From Lysinibacillus boronitolerans JCM 21713 = 10a = NBRC 103108 (lineage in GTDB: Bacteria > Bacillota > Bacilli > Bacillales_A > Planococcaceae), in assembly GCF_000772935.1 (NCBI RefSeq), contig NZ_JPVR01000081.1, forward strand, positions 62,001 to 126,000: a stretch of 64,000 nt of DNA. Direction: 5' to 3'. This document shows positions 33,526 to 42,599 of the stretch, piece by piece. The position numbers and the translations under genes were made by a program. The notes below the pieces were generated by a model. The model was not told the DNA's origin and searched no databases. It saw only the letters and a program-made list of their open reading frames with translations. Each line of letters begins with the position of its first letter. Position 1 is the stretch's first letter.

Positions 33526-33595
33526 GTTCCAGAGCAAGTTCCTTTAATTGAGCCAAATTTTGTAAGGTTTCTTTTGCATATAAATCTGTTGACAT
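33524..33595 (-). pseudogene. N-terminal fragment of a carboxymuconolactone decarboxylase-like protein
   Basis: From an ATG at 33595 the minus strand reads MSTDLYAKETLQNLAQLKEL and ALEQLKA, then the homology ends at the junction with the sensor fragment. The pattern is like the start of AhpD/CMD-family proteins. It is only about 24 codons, so the family call is weak. Confidence 0.35.
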
Positions 33596-33600
33596 ATCAA

Positions 33601-33643
33601 GACGCTTTCCTTATTTCAGAAAAGCGCCCTTTAATGGAATAAC
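33601..33643. repeat. Right half of the dispersed palindromic repeat
   Basis: The stretch contains GACGCTTTCCTTATTTCAG, AAAAGCGCCC and the end TTAATGGAATAAC. It abuts the two gene fragments. Confidence 0.75.
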
Positions 33644-33746
33644 TAAACCCTCTTAAGTGTGTATCCTATCCAAACTTTCATTGGGAACGTTATTAAAATT
33701 ATTAGTGAATTATTTATACATTCATTTTTAGAGCAATAAATAGGGT

Positions 33747-34127
33747 TTATTCATTGGTTATTATGTCCTTATCTTCAAGATTTACTATACCTGGTGTCGC
33801 ATTCTTTGTTTTTCCAACAGAGCCTATGATTTCTCCATTATACTCGTATAAGATAGCTTGAATATTATCGCCTTCAATATCTTTCTCATTTAATACATAA
33901 GTAGTTACATCTAACTCTTTGCCTACATATTTTTCAAGAAAAGAAAACTGATAAGAGTCATTAAACGCTAAAGAATCCTTAGATATTTCGCGTGTTTCCT
34001 TTGTGTCAAAGGATTTAATTGACCAACCTAACTCTTCTAAATATAATCTATGTTTTTCGTTAATACTTTCATTGTTACAAGCTGTTAAAATAAACAGAAT
34101 GCACAGAATCATCGTTATTTTTTTCAT
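33747..34127 (-). CDS. Small lipoprotein, DUF4830-like
   Basis: The 126-residue protein has a lipoprotein signal with lipobox LTAC. The mature part (YLEELGWSIKSF, then FSFLEKYVGKELDVTTYVL) follows the pattern of DUF4830 proteins of unknown function. It stands alone. Confidence 0.6.
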   Translation of the reverse strand: MKKITMILCILFILTACNNESINEKHRLYLEELGWSIKSFDTKETREISKDSLAFNDSYQFSFLEKYVGKELDVTTYVLNEKDIEGDNIQAILYEYNGEIIGSVGKTKNATPGIVNLEDKDIITNE

Positions 34128-34564
34128 AATTCCCTCCTATTCACTTTTAACTACTAAAGTATTTCGATAAAACAGACTTTTATTCCTCTAAAAAGCTACC
34201 AAAGCGAAGTTTGGCAAAACTTTTCTACAATATGGAAAAAATTCTGCATATAACAGAAAAAAAGTACACCACTATTATTTTAGTGATGTACTGATTTGAT
34301 ACTACATTGTTCAACATTATATACCAATTCACTATTTTCCTAATTCTAACTATCATTAATAGGAATAATCTTTACAAATAGCTGTCTCTCTTATTTACTT
34401 GAATGATTCAGTTTGGAAAAAGCCTTCAGAACGGGTTTAGCTACATACGCACTAGCCCTTTTACGCTACTTATCATTTCCTTCTAATTTTCTGCGTTTTA
34501 GCAAATACATAACCTGATCATCCAAATGACGCACTAATAACATAGAAAGGTCTCGTAAATTCCG
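34128..34564. other. Intergenic stretch with a terminator and a small in-frame ORF
   Basis: A terminator lies at 34256-34291. At 34466-34543 a 25-codon minus-strand frame (MLLVRHLDDQVMYLLKRRKL) continues the msrA frame after its stop codon; it faintly resembles Spo0E-type helices but has no ribosome site. Confidence 0.4.
34256..34291 (-). terminator. Terminator downstream of msrA
   Basis: GTACATCACTA pairs with TAGTGGTGTAC (one wobble pair) on the minus strand, followed by seven T. Confidence 0.75.
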
Positions 34565-35035
34565 TTATTTATATTTATTTAAAATTTCTACGGGAATATG
34601 ACAATAATCATTTGGGCATCTGGTTAATCTATCTTGATGCTCCTCTGCACTTCTGACATAGTTTGTAAGGGGCAGCACTTCAACCATTATAAGCTCGTAA
34701 TCACTTCTCTCTCTAAGAAATGCCTTCGCCTCTTTTAAATGCTCAGGATTTTCACTATATACGCCCGTTCTATATTTCTCGCCAACATCCTGTCCTTGTT
34801 TATTCAAACTGTAAGGATCAATGATTTCGAATAAATAGCCCATTAAATCTCGAATGGTTACAACTGTTGGATCAAACCCTGTTTTTACACATTCAGCGTA
34901 CCCGTCATAATCACCCTCAAGCGTACGACTAGTCCCATTAGCTCTACCTGCTTCTGTAAACGTAACTCCTGGTAGCGTTTTTATAAAAGCTTGTACGCCC
35001 CATAAACATCCACCTGCCAAATATACTACTTCCAT
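34565..35035 (-). CDS. msrA: Peptide-methionine (S)-S-oxide reductase MsrA
   Basis: The 156-residue protein has the catalytic Cys in LAGGCLWGVQAF (GCFWG in most members; Phe is Leu here), YDGYAECVKTGFDP and EEHQDRLTRCPNDYCHIP with candidate resolving Cys residues near the end. MsrA repairs oxidised methionine. Two ATG codons are adjacent; the second has better spacing from GGAGGG. Confidence 0.87.
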   Translation of the reverse strand: MEVVYLAGGCLWGVQAFIKTLPGVTFTEAGRANGTSRTLEGDYDGYAECVKTGFDPTVVTIRDLMGYLFEIIDPYSLNKQGQDVGEKYRTGVYSENPEHLKEAKAFLRERSDYELIMVEVLPLTNYVRSAEEHQDRLTRCPNDYCHIPVEILNKYK

Positions 35036-35186
35036 CATGACCCTCCTTTTTTTGTCTAAATACAGATCAATTTTATTATGAACCTATTCATAAAGGAAGG
35101 CGATAAGTGTAACGAATCGAGTATACCAAAAGGATTTTTTAACAAACTATCTGCGCTGTAGAAGTTAGTTAAATGAATTGATGTAA

Positions 35187-36548
35187 CTACTTTTTAACAT
35201 GTATTACTTTGTAGCCAATAAATAAGATGAAAAACCAAACAGGTGCGACATATAGCGCAACACGCATATCTGGAATAAAGGCCATTAACACAATAACCAT
35301 TAGTAAGAATGCAATCGCAATATACGTAGAAAGTGGATAAAGCGGTATTTTGAATTTCAGCTTGGCTACTTCCTCTTTCGTTTTTGACTTCCTAAATTTC
35401 AATTGTGCTAATAAAATAATCATCCAGCTTGTAATTACTGCAACCGTCGCAACAGCAGAAATATAGATGAACACTTTTTCAGGTACTATATAGTTTAAGA
35501 CAACCGCGATTAATAGCATAGCTGAAGAAAATAAAATCCCTCGACTTGGACTACCGTTTTTGCTTACTGCTTTAAAATACGCTGGACCATTTTTTTGTAC
35601 CGATAAGTTGTGTAGCATACGTCCTGAACCGTATAAGCCACTATTAAATGCAGACATTGCTGCAGTAATGACGACAAAGTTAATAATGTGAGCCGCAGCT
35701 GGGATACCAACGTAATCAAAAATTTGAACGAACGGGCTACCTTCTGAGCCAACTTCGTTCCAAGGATAAATAACCATCATAACGCCTAATGCCCCAATGT
35801 AGAAAATTAAAATACGCCAAACGATGTTGTTAATCGCTGAAGGAATGGACTTGCTAGGATTTTTTGCTTCCCCTGCAGAAATACCCACTAATTCAACCCC
35901 ACCGAATGAGAACATAACTAATACGAGTGACATTAAAATACCATGGAAACCGTTTGGCATGAAGCCACCGTGTGCCCATAAATTATCAAAGCCAATTGCT
36001 TCACCGTGGTTACCGACACCGAAGAAAATAATCGCTAGTCCTAGAACGATCATACCGATAATTGCCACAACTTTAATCATCGCAAACCAGAATTCGAATT
36101 CTCCATATGCTTTTACATTTGCTAAGTTTACAAGCGTCATCATAACAAGTACGACAAGGGCCGTTACCCATTGTGGAATATCTGGAAACCAGTAGTTAAT
36201 ATAGACACCGACCACTGTTAATTCTGCCATGCCCACGACAATCCACATGAACCAATATGTCCAACCAGATAAGAATCCAGCAAAGCGTCCTAAATATTTA
36301 TTCGCGTACATACTGAATGAGCCTGATACAGGTTCCGCTATTGCCATTTCGCCTAATGCACGCATAATGGTGAAAATTACTAACCCGCCAATTAAATAAG
36401 CTAGTAAAATAGATGGTCCCGCCATTTGAATGGTTGAACTAGAACCATAAAATAAACCGACCCCAATGGACCCGCCAAGTGCAATTAATTGCATGTGACG
36501 CGTACTTAATTCCCGCTTTAGTTGTGAATCTTGATGATTATCTTTCAT
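35187..36548 (-). CDS. Amino-acid permease (APC superfamily)
   Basis: The 453-residue protein has 12 hydrophobic helices and the family's start ELSTRHMQLIALGGSIGVGL, an AEPVSGSFSMYANKYLG segment and the FSFGGVELVGISAGEA helix. These fit proton-coupled amino-acid transporters of the AAT type (relatives of RocE, AnsP, YbgF). A T-box leader precedes it, so it is probably controlled by the charging state of one tRNA; the substrate should match that tRNA. Confidence 0.85.
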   Translation of the reverse strand: MKDNHQDSQLKRELSTRHMQLIALGGSIGVGLFYGSSSTIQMAGPSILLAYLIGGLVIFTIMRALGEMAIAEPVSGSFSMYANKYLGRFAGFLSGWTYWFMWIVVGMAELTVVGVYINYWFPDIPQWVTALVVLVMMTLVNLANVKAYGEFEFWFAMIKVVAIIGMIVLGLAIIFFGVGNHGEAIGFDNLWAHGGFMPNGFHGILMSLVLVMFSFGGVELVGISAGEAKNPSKSIPSAINNIVWRILIFYIGALGVMMVIYPWNEVGSEGSPFVQIFDYVGIPAAAHIINFVVITAAMSAFNSGLYGSGRMLHNLSVQKNGPAYFKAVSKNGSPSRGILFSSAMLLIAVVLNYIVPEKVFIYISAVATVAVITSWMIILLAQLKFRKSKTKEEVAKLKFKIPLYPLSTYIAIAFLLMVIVLMAFIPDMRVALYVAPVWFFILFIGYKVIHVKK

Positions 36549-36607
36549 AATGCTTACTCCTCATACGTTTAGATTTTCAAATACTTGTTCAAAAAAGGAA
36601 TAAAAAA

Positions 36608-36905
36608 AAACGCCCTTTTGGATTAACCAAAAGGACGATTCAACTCGTGTTACCACCTTTAATTTATAAGCAATTCACATTACTTACCTTAAGAAGTACG
36701 GTCATTTGACGATACTCTCGCACATGATTACGGGTGCTTACCGGCGTAGCCTACTTGGAATAATCCTTTCGGTACACAGCTCCAAGATGAATTCTCAATT
36801 GTTTTACATGCACCTCTCATCGACCGGTAACTTTCTGTTCGTAAAAATAATTGATACTACTTCTTTTCATAGCCTTTGTTCTATACAAATATTTTTGAAT
36901 TGTTT
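36608..36905 (-). ncRNA. T-box leader (tRNA-sensing riboswitch)
   Basis: On the minus strand the leader contains a stem I start with GAAGTAGTA, the T-box motif AAAGGTGGTAACACGAG at 36644-36660, and a terminator right after it (CCTTTTGG with CCAAAAGG, then nine T) at 36608-36638. The motif can pair with the terminator to form the antiterminator. I cannot assign the specifier codon safely from reading alone. Confidence 0.82.
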
Positions 36906-36908
36906 TTC

Positions 36909-36936
36909 ATTTTACAGAAAAAAAATAGTTTGTCAA
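36909..36936 (-). promoter_or_regulatory. Sigma-A promoter of the T-box/permease transcript
   Basis: TTGACA and TAAAAT are separated by 16 bases on the minus strand, immediately upstream of the T-box leader. Confidence 0.7.
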
Positions 36937-37037
36937 TATAGTTTTAAAAAATTCTTCATAAACCGCATAAATTATTTCTAAACAGCTCCCTGTTCCTCAA
37001 GTAAAATCCCTGTTACTTTAAGAACTATAAATCTGTG

Positions 37038-37535
37038 TTATTCTTTTCCACTTAACTCACATATATTTAAACCCTCGGAAGCTTCTGGTGCTTCAAAAAA
37101 TTTAGTGACTTGAATAAACGTCGCTTCCGTGTCAAAAGCTGCTCTTTCGGGTTGTTCGTTACGCCTTTGCGCAATTTGACGTAAGCATTGCTGGTTACTT
37201 AAATTAAGGAAAATTAGTTGATGGTTTGCATTGACCTCTGACGTTAAATCTAAAAACCACTTTCGCTGTTTTTGAGTGTTACCTGGAAAATCCATTACTA
37301 CATTCGTACCAACACTCAATATGTTTTGGACATGCTTTTTCACCATCGGCTTGAGCTGTGCTGAAAATTTTAGATAGTCCTCAAATGATGTGATCTGATT
37401 GGGATAAAGAGAGGCGAGCCATTCATCCTCAGATAAAAGTACCGCATTTTTTTCTTTCGCCATTTGTTTTGATTTTGTTGATTTGCCTGCTCCCATTTTT
37501 CCACAGAAAAAGTAGAGCGTCCCCACTTGCTTCAT
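37038..37535 (-). CDS. P-loop ATPase/kinase of the AAA_33 type
   Basis: The 165-residue protein begins with a Walker A motif (FFCGKMGAGKSTKSKQMA) and continues with SEDEWLASLYPNQ and NVVMDFPGNTQKQR. This layout is typical of small nucleotide- or antibiotic-kinase-like proteins (zeta-like or AAA_33). The ATG at 37535 has GGAGG about 9 nt upstream; an in-frame start at 37598 is not supported. The substrate is unknown. Confidence 0.72.
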   Translation of the reverse strand: MKQVGTLYFFCGKMGAGKSTKSKQMAKEKNAVLLSEDEWLASLYPNQITSFEDYLKFSAQLKPMVKKHVQNILSVGTNVVMDFPGNTQKQRKWFLDLTSEVNANHQLIFLNLSNQQCLRQIAQRRNEQPERAAFDTEATFIQVTKFFEAPEASEGLNICELSGKE

Positions 37536-37644
37536 ATTTTTAATCCTCCGAGCTTTTTTATTGGTTGTTACCCCACCTTGTAAAACTATACTATACAATC
37601 AGGTTATTCGTATTTGGTTGCTAGGAAAGCTGTGCCTTTATAAC

Positions 37645-37679
37645 AAGAAAAAACGGATTCTACAATCAAAATCCGTTCT
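37645..37679 (-). terminator. Terminator of the flavoprotein gene
   Basis: AACGGATT pairs with AATCCGTT, followed on the minus strand by TTTTC. Confidence 0.82.
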
Positions 37680-37783
37680 TCGTCATTTCTTATAGTAACA
37701 CTAACACAATGTTTGCAGTAGATGTGAGAACACATTAGCTGATGTGTTTTAGCTAAGATTCTATTCCAAGTGTTATGGCGTCA

Positions 37784-38689
37784 TCAAAAGCGTTCCATCG
37801 TTAAATCAGTATTTACTGAAACAGCAGCTTTATTACCTTTAGCCGCTGAAATCATTAAAGAGGATGGTTTGGATCTTTCGGTTTCTCCTGCAATATAGAC
37901 ATTTTTTTGAGTTGTTCTACCAACACCATCTGTTATCACTTTTCCATCTTCATCAATAGCACAGCCAAGCTTCTCAGCAAACTGATTGGGACGATAATAA
38001 GATGGGGCAACAAATCCACCCGACCTTAAAATGGTTGCTCCTGATTCAAACTCTATTTTTTGTAAGTACCCATCATTACCTATGAGGTCTTTTATCTTTT
38101 CTAATATTATTCTGATATTGTGTTTTTGCAACTCCATTTTACCTTCGTTAGATAAGGGAGCTCCATTCGTTAAGACAACCAAATCCTGCGACCAATTATA
38201 AATTAATTTGGTCAAATGCAGTACATGCTCTTCTTTTTCTGCCATAACCACTAATGGCTTATCCTTTTGCTCCCAGCCATCACAATAAGGACAACTAAAT
38301 AGACTTTTCCCATAAAACTTTCTTATACTTGGTATAGTAAATATTTCTTGAACACCAGTGGCGAGTATGATTTTTTCTGAAACAAATTCCTGACCAGTAG
38401 ATGTTTTGACAGTAAATCGCTCATTACCTATACCCTTTATAATTTCAGTAACTGTCGCATTAAGATAGGAGACGGACGGGTAATTCCCCAACTCTTTTAA
38501 CGCTATTTCTTTAAACGCTTGTGGTTCTATCCCATCACGCGTAATAAATCCATGTGACGCCTGTGTCACTCTATTCCTATTTGTCCCATCATCCATTAAT
38601 GCAATATTTCTCCTAGCTCTTCCTAAAGTTAAGCCAGCACTTAACCCTGAAGGACCTCCGCCTATAATGATACAATCAAGAACAGTCAT
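37784..38689 (-). CDS. Thioredoxin reductase-like flavoprotein
   Basis: The 301-residue protein has the FAD-binding GGGPSGLSAGLTLGRA, the redox-active CxxC in SLFSCPYCDGWEQ and a C-terminal FAD contact VYIAGETERSKPS. It belongs to the TrxB-like class II pyridine nucleotide disulfide oxidoreductases. The NAD(P)H-binding loop (VVMAEKEEHV) lacks the usual GGGxSA, so the nucleotide partner is uncertain. GGAGGTAAAA precedes the ATG. Confidence 0.8.
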   Translation of the reverse strand: MTVLDCIIIGGGPSGLSAGLTLGRARRNIALMDDGTNRNRVTQASHGFITRDGIEPQAFKEIALKELGNYPSVSYLNATVTEIIKGIGNERFTVKTSTGQEFVSEKIILATGVQEIFTIPSIRKFYGKSLFSCPYCDGWEQKDKPLVVMAEKEEHVLHLTKLIYNWSQDLVVLTNGAPLSNEGKMELQKHNIRIILEKIKDLIGNDGYLQKIEFESGATILRSGGFVAPSYYRPNQFAEKLGCAIDEDGKVITDGVGRTTQKNVYIAGETERSKPSSLMISAAKGNKAAVSVNTDLTMERF

Positions 38690-39118
38690 TTTTACCTCCG
38701 TATTGATTTGGTTTTCTTTTGAATTGTAATTTGCATTAGAGAACTACATTATTTCCTACATCATGAATTTCCATTCTTTACACACTCATGACGCAGAGTT
38801 TTTGTTTATTCCATTAATGTCCTTAAATAAAAAAAACGCATTTCTTTTTAAAGAAATGCGCACGATTGTGGAAGATAATAAGCACATGTCTTCTTTAACT
38901 AACTTATCATTAGTGGAAGAAGATTCTTAAATTTGGGAAATAATTATTTAATCCATATAATTAAATATATGATTGGACTTTGTGTTAATTCACTATTATG
39001 CGCCTTTCCTGTCTCAAGCTTTTCTCGATATAAGTAAATATGAGGAAATTTATTACTAAGAGGGGTAGCACCATGTGTATTTTTAATCCATTCCAATTAA
39101 GTACTTCAACCTAAAATT
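38690..39118. other. Intergenic stretch with a repeat remnant
   Basis: It contains a hairpin plus a repeat end at 38831-38873. A second, imperfect inverted repeat with GTCTTCTTTAACTAA lies near 38888-38930. No gene is seen. Confidence 0.45.
38831..38873. repeat. Hairpin joined to a dispersed-repeat end
   Basis: CGCATTTCTTT pairs with AAGAAATGCG and is directly followed by the repeat end GCACGATTGTGGAA. The hairpin with its A run could also serve as a minus-strand terminator. Confidence 0.55.
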
Positions 39119-39991
39119 CTATTTTATATTTTTTGCAGCTGCGTAATCACCATAGTAGTAAGTTCTATCTAAATCATCATATTTAGGAGTAGCAATTATG
39201 GTATATTTACCATTTTCATCGACTTCAAACAAAGCTACATTATTATATTCCCATCCCACAAAATGATCTGGATTTGAATCATCTACTAACATATCTATGT
39301 TGTATATCCCTTTTGTTAATACCCCACTTTTTTGAAAGTCCTCAATTAGATCTTTGGCCTTTGGAATAGGAAGTTTATTTTTATTCATGTCATATTCAAA
39401 TAGAAAATTCACCACACCTACATACCTGCTATTATAATTTTCACGTCGGGGGTCACTTGGTATTAATGTAGGTAAAAGCCCAGTAGTATCAATCTTTTGA
39501 GTCTTTTTAAAATCATCTAGTAGCTCTTGAGAATTATTTATATTTAACTCCATGTTATCGTAAGGAAATATACGAATAGGCTTATGCCCTTCTAGGACAA
39601 CTTTATCAGGATATTTCACTAGCCCATATTTTTTAATGATCTGTTTCATTACTTGAACTACTTCTTGGTGTTGTTCAATATATGCACCCTTGAATTGTTC
39701 GAGATAGATATCGCCACTTTCCTCTTTTAAAATTTCCAAAGTATCTCTATCAATCATTAGGAACGGATAAGCACGATATGGCTTTTTCATTTCTATATAA
39801 GTTTGATGGTCAATCCCTTCAAACCAATTATTACTTGTCTGAATAACAGAAAACTCACCTTGTATTCCATAGTTTGTTTCTAAATATTCTTGTATTGGTT
39901 GATTCAGATCCTCTTTAGAGAAACATCCACTAAGAATTAGGATTGATGTACTTGCTAAGATGACTTGAATCAATCTTTTAATACGCTTCAT
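39119..39991 (-). CDS. Lipoprotein of unknown function
   Basis: The 290-residue protein has a lipoprotein signal with lipobox LSGC (Cys near residue 23) and a soluble external part (YLETNYGIQGEFSVIQTSNN, and near the end VGWEYNNVALFEVDENGKYT). It has no recognised domain. It should be anchored to the outer membrane face. Confidence 0.65.
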   Translation of the reverse strand: MKRIKRLIQVILASTSILILSGCFSKEDLNQPIQEYLETNYGIQGEFSVIQTSNNWFEGIDHQTYIEMKKPYRAYPFLMIDRDTLEILKEESGDIYLEQFKGAYIEQHQEVVQVMKQIIKKYGLVKYPDKVVLEGHKPIRIFPYDNMELNINNSQELLDDFKKTQKIDTTGLLPTLIPSDPRRENYNSRYVGVVNFLFEYDMNKNKLPIPKAKDLIEDFQKSGVLTKGIYNIDMLVDDSNPDHFVGWEYNNVALFEVDENGKYTIIATPKYDDLDRTYYYGDYAAAKNIK

Positions 39992-40093
39992 TTTCCAAAC
40001 TCCATTTCTTGAATTTTAATAATATTTTTAACAATTTTTATTCAACTAAACTGCCATGTTGGCTTCACAATCTTAACGAAACAATTAATAAGT

Positions 40094-40150
40094 CACTCCA
40101 TAATCTGGCCCATTCCATGAATAAAGACGCTTTCCCTATTACAGAAAAGA
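40094..40150. repeat. Left half and centre of the dispersed palindromic repeat
   Basis: ACTCCATAATCTGGCCCATT, then GACGCTTTCCCTATTACAGA and AAAG; the right terminus is missing. Confidence 0.75.
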
Positions 40151-40269
40151 TAGTTTTCTAACTAAATTCAAAGGAGAACCTAAAAAATACTGTGAAAACA
40201 ACATTTTTGGGGTTTTTATGTCTTCTCTAACTTTCATTTGGGAACGTTATTAGGTTTGTTTATGCTTTA

Positions 40270-40315
40270 AAAAAACCTTGTTTCACTAATGCTACAGTTA
40301 GTTGAACAAGGTTTT
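40270..40315 (-). terminator. Terminator of the lipoprotein gene at 40343
   Basis: AAAACCTTGTT pairs with AACAAGGTTTT around a long loop, with T-rich sequence following on the minus strand. Confidence 0.75.
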
Positions 40316-40342
40316 GAGTTTTCACCTTAAAAACCAAATTAG

Positions 40343-40888
40343 TTAACGAAGCATCTCTACCTTTACCTTTAGTTTTATATCCGTAGCAAACCCTTCTTCT
40401 TCTATTACAGAAGATATGACATAAGTGCCTTCAGGGAAGCCGTCAAATATCTTCTCATAACATTCATTACTTTTTAAAATACCATTTACTATTTTTGTTT
40501 CTTTATCAAGATTTTGGATTTTGTATAAAAAACTTTTAGTACCAATATTTAATAAGGTTATTTTAAATGGACTATCACCAGAATGAGTAAAAGAAGATTT
40601 AATTTCACCTATAGGAGAGGTTATCTCTGCATCAATCGCAATAGGATAAAAACTTCTTATTGGTGCTACTTTCTCTATATCCGTGACATCTAAGATAAAA
40701 GGTTCCTTTTTTACAACTTCTTTTACTTCTTCTGTTTTTTTAGTATGATCATCTTTGTGAATTGTTTTGGAACGTTCAGTAGCCAACGATTCTGCTGTAG
40801 CTTCTGTGTTATCAGCTTCATCATTAATACAACCTGATAAAGCCAATGAACCTAATAAAATGCTTATGTAAAAATACCTTTTCAACAT
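40343..40888 (-). CDS. Lipoprotein of unknown function
   Basis: A lipoprotein signal with lipobox LSGC is followed by a Glu/Lys/Thr-rich linker and a compact C-terminal beta domain (SSFTHSGDSPFKITLLNIGT). I use the ATG at 40888; an in-frame GTG at 40894 is possible, since a GGGGTGG ribosome site overlaps it. The role is unknown. Confidence 0.62.
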   Translation of the reverse strand: MLKRYFYISILLGSLALSGCINDEADNTEATAESLATERSKTIHKDDHTKKTEEVKEVVKKEPFILDVTDIEKVAPIRSFYPIAIDAEITSPIGEIKSSFTHSGDSPFKITLLNIGTKSFLYKIQNLDKETKIVNGILKSNECYEKIFDGFPEGTYVISSVIEEEGFATDIKLKVKVEMLR

Positions 40889-40998
40889 TTCCACCCCATA
40901 TCAAAAAAAGTTACTTTAATAATACCACAAATGGATTTTATTGGTTTTTATCGGTTTTAAGTTCCCAAAGCTTCGTTTGGAACCTTTCGTTAAAGAAT

Positions 40999-41075
40999 GT
41001 TATTCAATAATATGGCCCTTTAATGAAAACGAGCGCTGATTCTTATTAGAGAATCGCGCCCAATAATGGAATAAC
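40999..41075. repeat. Full-length copy of the dispersed palindromic repeat
   Basis: The 77-bp element has terminal inverted repeats of about 20 bp: GTTATTCAATAATATGGCCC at the left and GCGCCCAATAATGGAATAAC at the right. Inside is a hairpin, GCGCTGATTC with GAATCGCGC. Confidence 0.85.
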
Positions 41076-41095
41076 TAAATATGATTTCAATCAGA

Positions 41096-41755
41096 TTATT
41101 TCTCCCAAATTAATACAGCACGTTCTAAAACTGAATCCCAAGAATCCTTTCCTCCAGGAATCATCTCTTCTGAATCAAATTCCACATAATATACTGCATC
41201 GTTATTTCCACTTTCAGGTAGGACGAAGGTATCTTCTTGTCCAAGCCTCTTTTCATCACCAATCAGGTTTCTCGAAGGCGAATCAGCCATTGTTTTTGTA
41301 TAATAAATAAAACTCACAATCTTTTTCTCTCCATCAATTTCAAGTCCCATAGGAAACGTTCCATGAACACCTGCACGGCTTTTGCCATAATATCGGGAAA
41401 CCAACTGATGATCATTTTGACTTTCGATTTTGATCAAATCTTCCGAATAAGGAATAACCGTTTCAAAATAGAAAACAGACAAATAGGTCCCTAATAAAAT
41501 GAGTGCCGTTATGAAAACGGAAGTAATGGAAATGATCACTTTTTTCTTACGCCATTTTTTACTGATCTCTTTAAATTGAAAAGCCTTATTTTCTGCCGGG
41601 ATATAAAGTTCTTGTTTCATGGCGTCATATTCTTTTTGACATTTTTCACAATGCAGTAAATGTTCGTCTACCATTTCTTTTGTATCTGGACTAACTACCT
41701 CATCAACATACAGAGGTAAAACATCTTGAATAATTGTGCATTTAATCTCTTTCAT
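41096..41755 (-). CDS. Zinc-containing anti-sigma factor
   Basis: The 219-residue protein has the ZAS/zf-HC2 motif HLLHCEKCQKEY near residue 33, one transmembrane helix (about 74-95) and an external domain of about 120 residues. Its start overlaps the end of the ECF sigma gene by 14 nt, so it is the cognate anti-sigma factor. Confidence 0.87.
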   Translation of the reverse strand: MKEIKCTIIQDVLPLYVDEVVSPDTKEMVDEHLLHCEKCQKEYDAMKQELYIPAENKAFQFKEISKKWRKKKVIISITSVFITALILLGTYLSVFYFETVIPYSEDLIKIESQNDHQLVSRYYGKSRAGVHGTFPMGLEIDGEKKIVSFIYYTKTMADSPSRNLIGDEKRLGQEDTFVLPESGNNDAVYYVEFDSEEMIPGGKDSWDSVLERAVLIWEK

Positions 41756-42236
41756 AATTCATCGCCTCCATATACTCGATAATTTGTTTTCTCGCTCTGT
41801 AAAAGGTAACCCTTGCCCACCCTGCACTTTTTCCAAAAAGACGACCTATCTTTTCAAAAGGTAATTCTCCAAAAGTACGTAATGAAAAGACCTCCTTATA
41901 TGGCTCATTCATCGAGTGAAGAAACTGATGAACCATGAAGGCATCTTCTTCATTCATCAAATGCTTTACAATTTGCACTTCCATACTTGATTCTTCTATT
42001 GCACCTGAGTCTACTTGTCGTTTCTTTCTTTTGTAGTGTGAGAAATATGTATTTTTCGCAATTGTAAAAAGCCATGCTCGAATATCCTTAGATCCGTCAA
42101 ATTTTTCAATTGCTTTTAATGCCTTAAAAAATGCTTCTTGTGTTATTTCCTCGGCGATGCGCTCATCGTGACTTAATGATAGGATAAATAAATAAACTTC
42201 TTTAAAGTATTTGTGATAGATTTCCTCAAAGTCCAC
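41742..42236 (-). CDS. ECF-type RNA polymerase sigma factor
   Basis: The 164-residue protein has region 2 (RIAEEITQEAFFKALKAIEK and AWLFTIAKNTYFSHYKRKK) and region 4 (EVFSLRTFGELPFEKIGRLF). It starts with GTG. It forms an operon with the zinc anti-sigma factor; the signal is unknown. It is a second, unrelated-looking ECF module in the window. Confidence 0.9.
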   Translation of the reverse strand: MDFEEIYHKYFKEVYLFILSLSHDERIAEEITQEAFFKALKAIEKFDGSKDIRAWLFTIAKNTYFSHYKRKKRQVDSGAIEESSMEVQIVKHLMNEEDAFMVHQFLHSMNEPYKEVFSLRTFGELPFEKIGRLFGKSAGWARVTFYRARKQIIEYMEAMNYERD

Positions 42237-42599
42237 CTATTTTCACCCCTTTCACTTATATAACTCTTAGAATTTAATTACGTTACAAAAATATATTATT
42301 TTCGATTACCAATCTATAAATGATTCAGGGGCAATATTGTGATTTTCACAAAAATAACAATTGGCATATTCAAAAGAATATACCTCATCCTTCTTTAACT
42401 TCTTCTATCATTTAAGCACAATATCATTATAAGAATTAGTTAATTTCTTTTAATATTCTTCCTCTATTAAATGGGCCTTTTATGAAGAAAGACGCCTTCC
42501 TTATTTCAGAAAAGCGCCAGATTCTGGATTACTAGAAAATCCCCCGTATGCATTTTATCTTTATACCTAATTTCTTTGAACAAGAAATGGATTGAAGAA
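42237..42599. other. Intergenic stretch with a dispersed-repeat copy
   Basis: Apart from the repeat at 42462-42535 I see no gene or RNA. Confidence 0.5.
42462..42535. repeat. Nearly complete copy of the dispersed palindromic repeat
   Basis: It has CTCTATTAAATGGGCCTTTT, GACGCCTTCCTTATTTCAGA, AAAGCGCC and a right end AGATTCTGGATTACTAG, so both ends are present though diverged. Confidence 0.78.

Larger units (their letters stand above)
39992..40342. other. Intergenic stretch with repeat and terminator
   Basis: It holds a left-half copy of the dispersed repeat (40094-40150) and the terminator of the next gene (40270-40315). The rest shows no gene. Confidence 0.5.
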
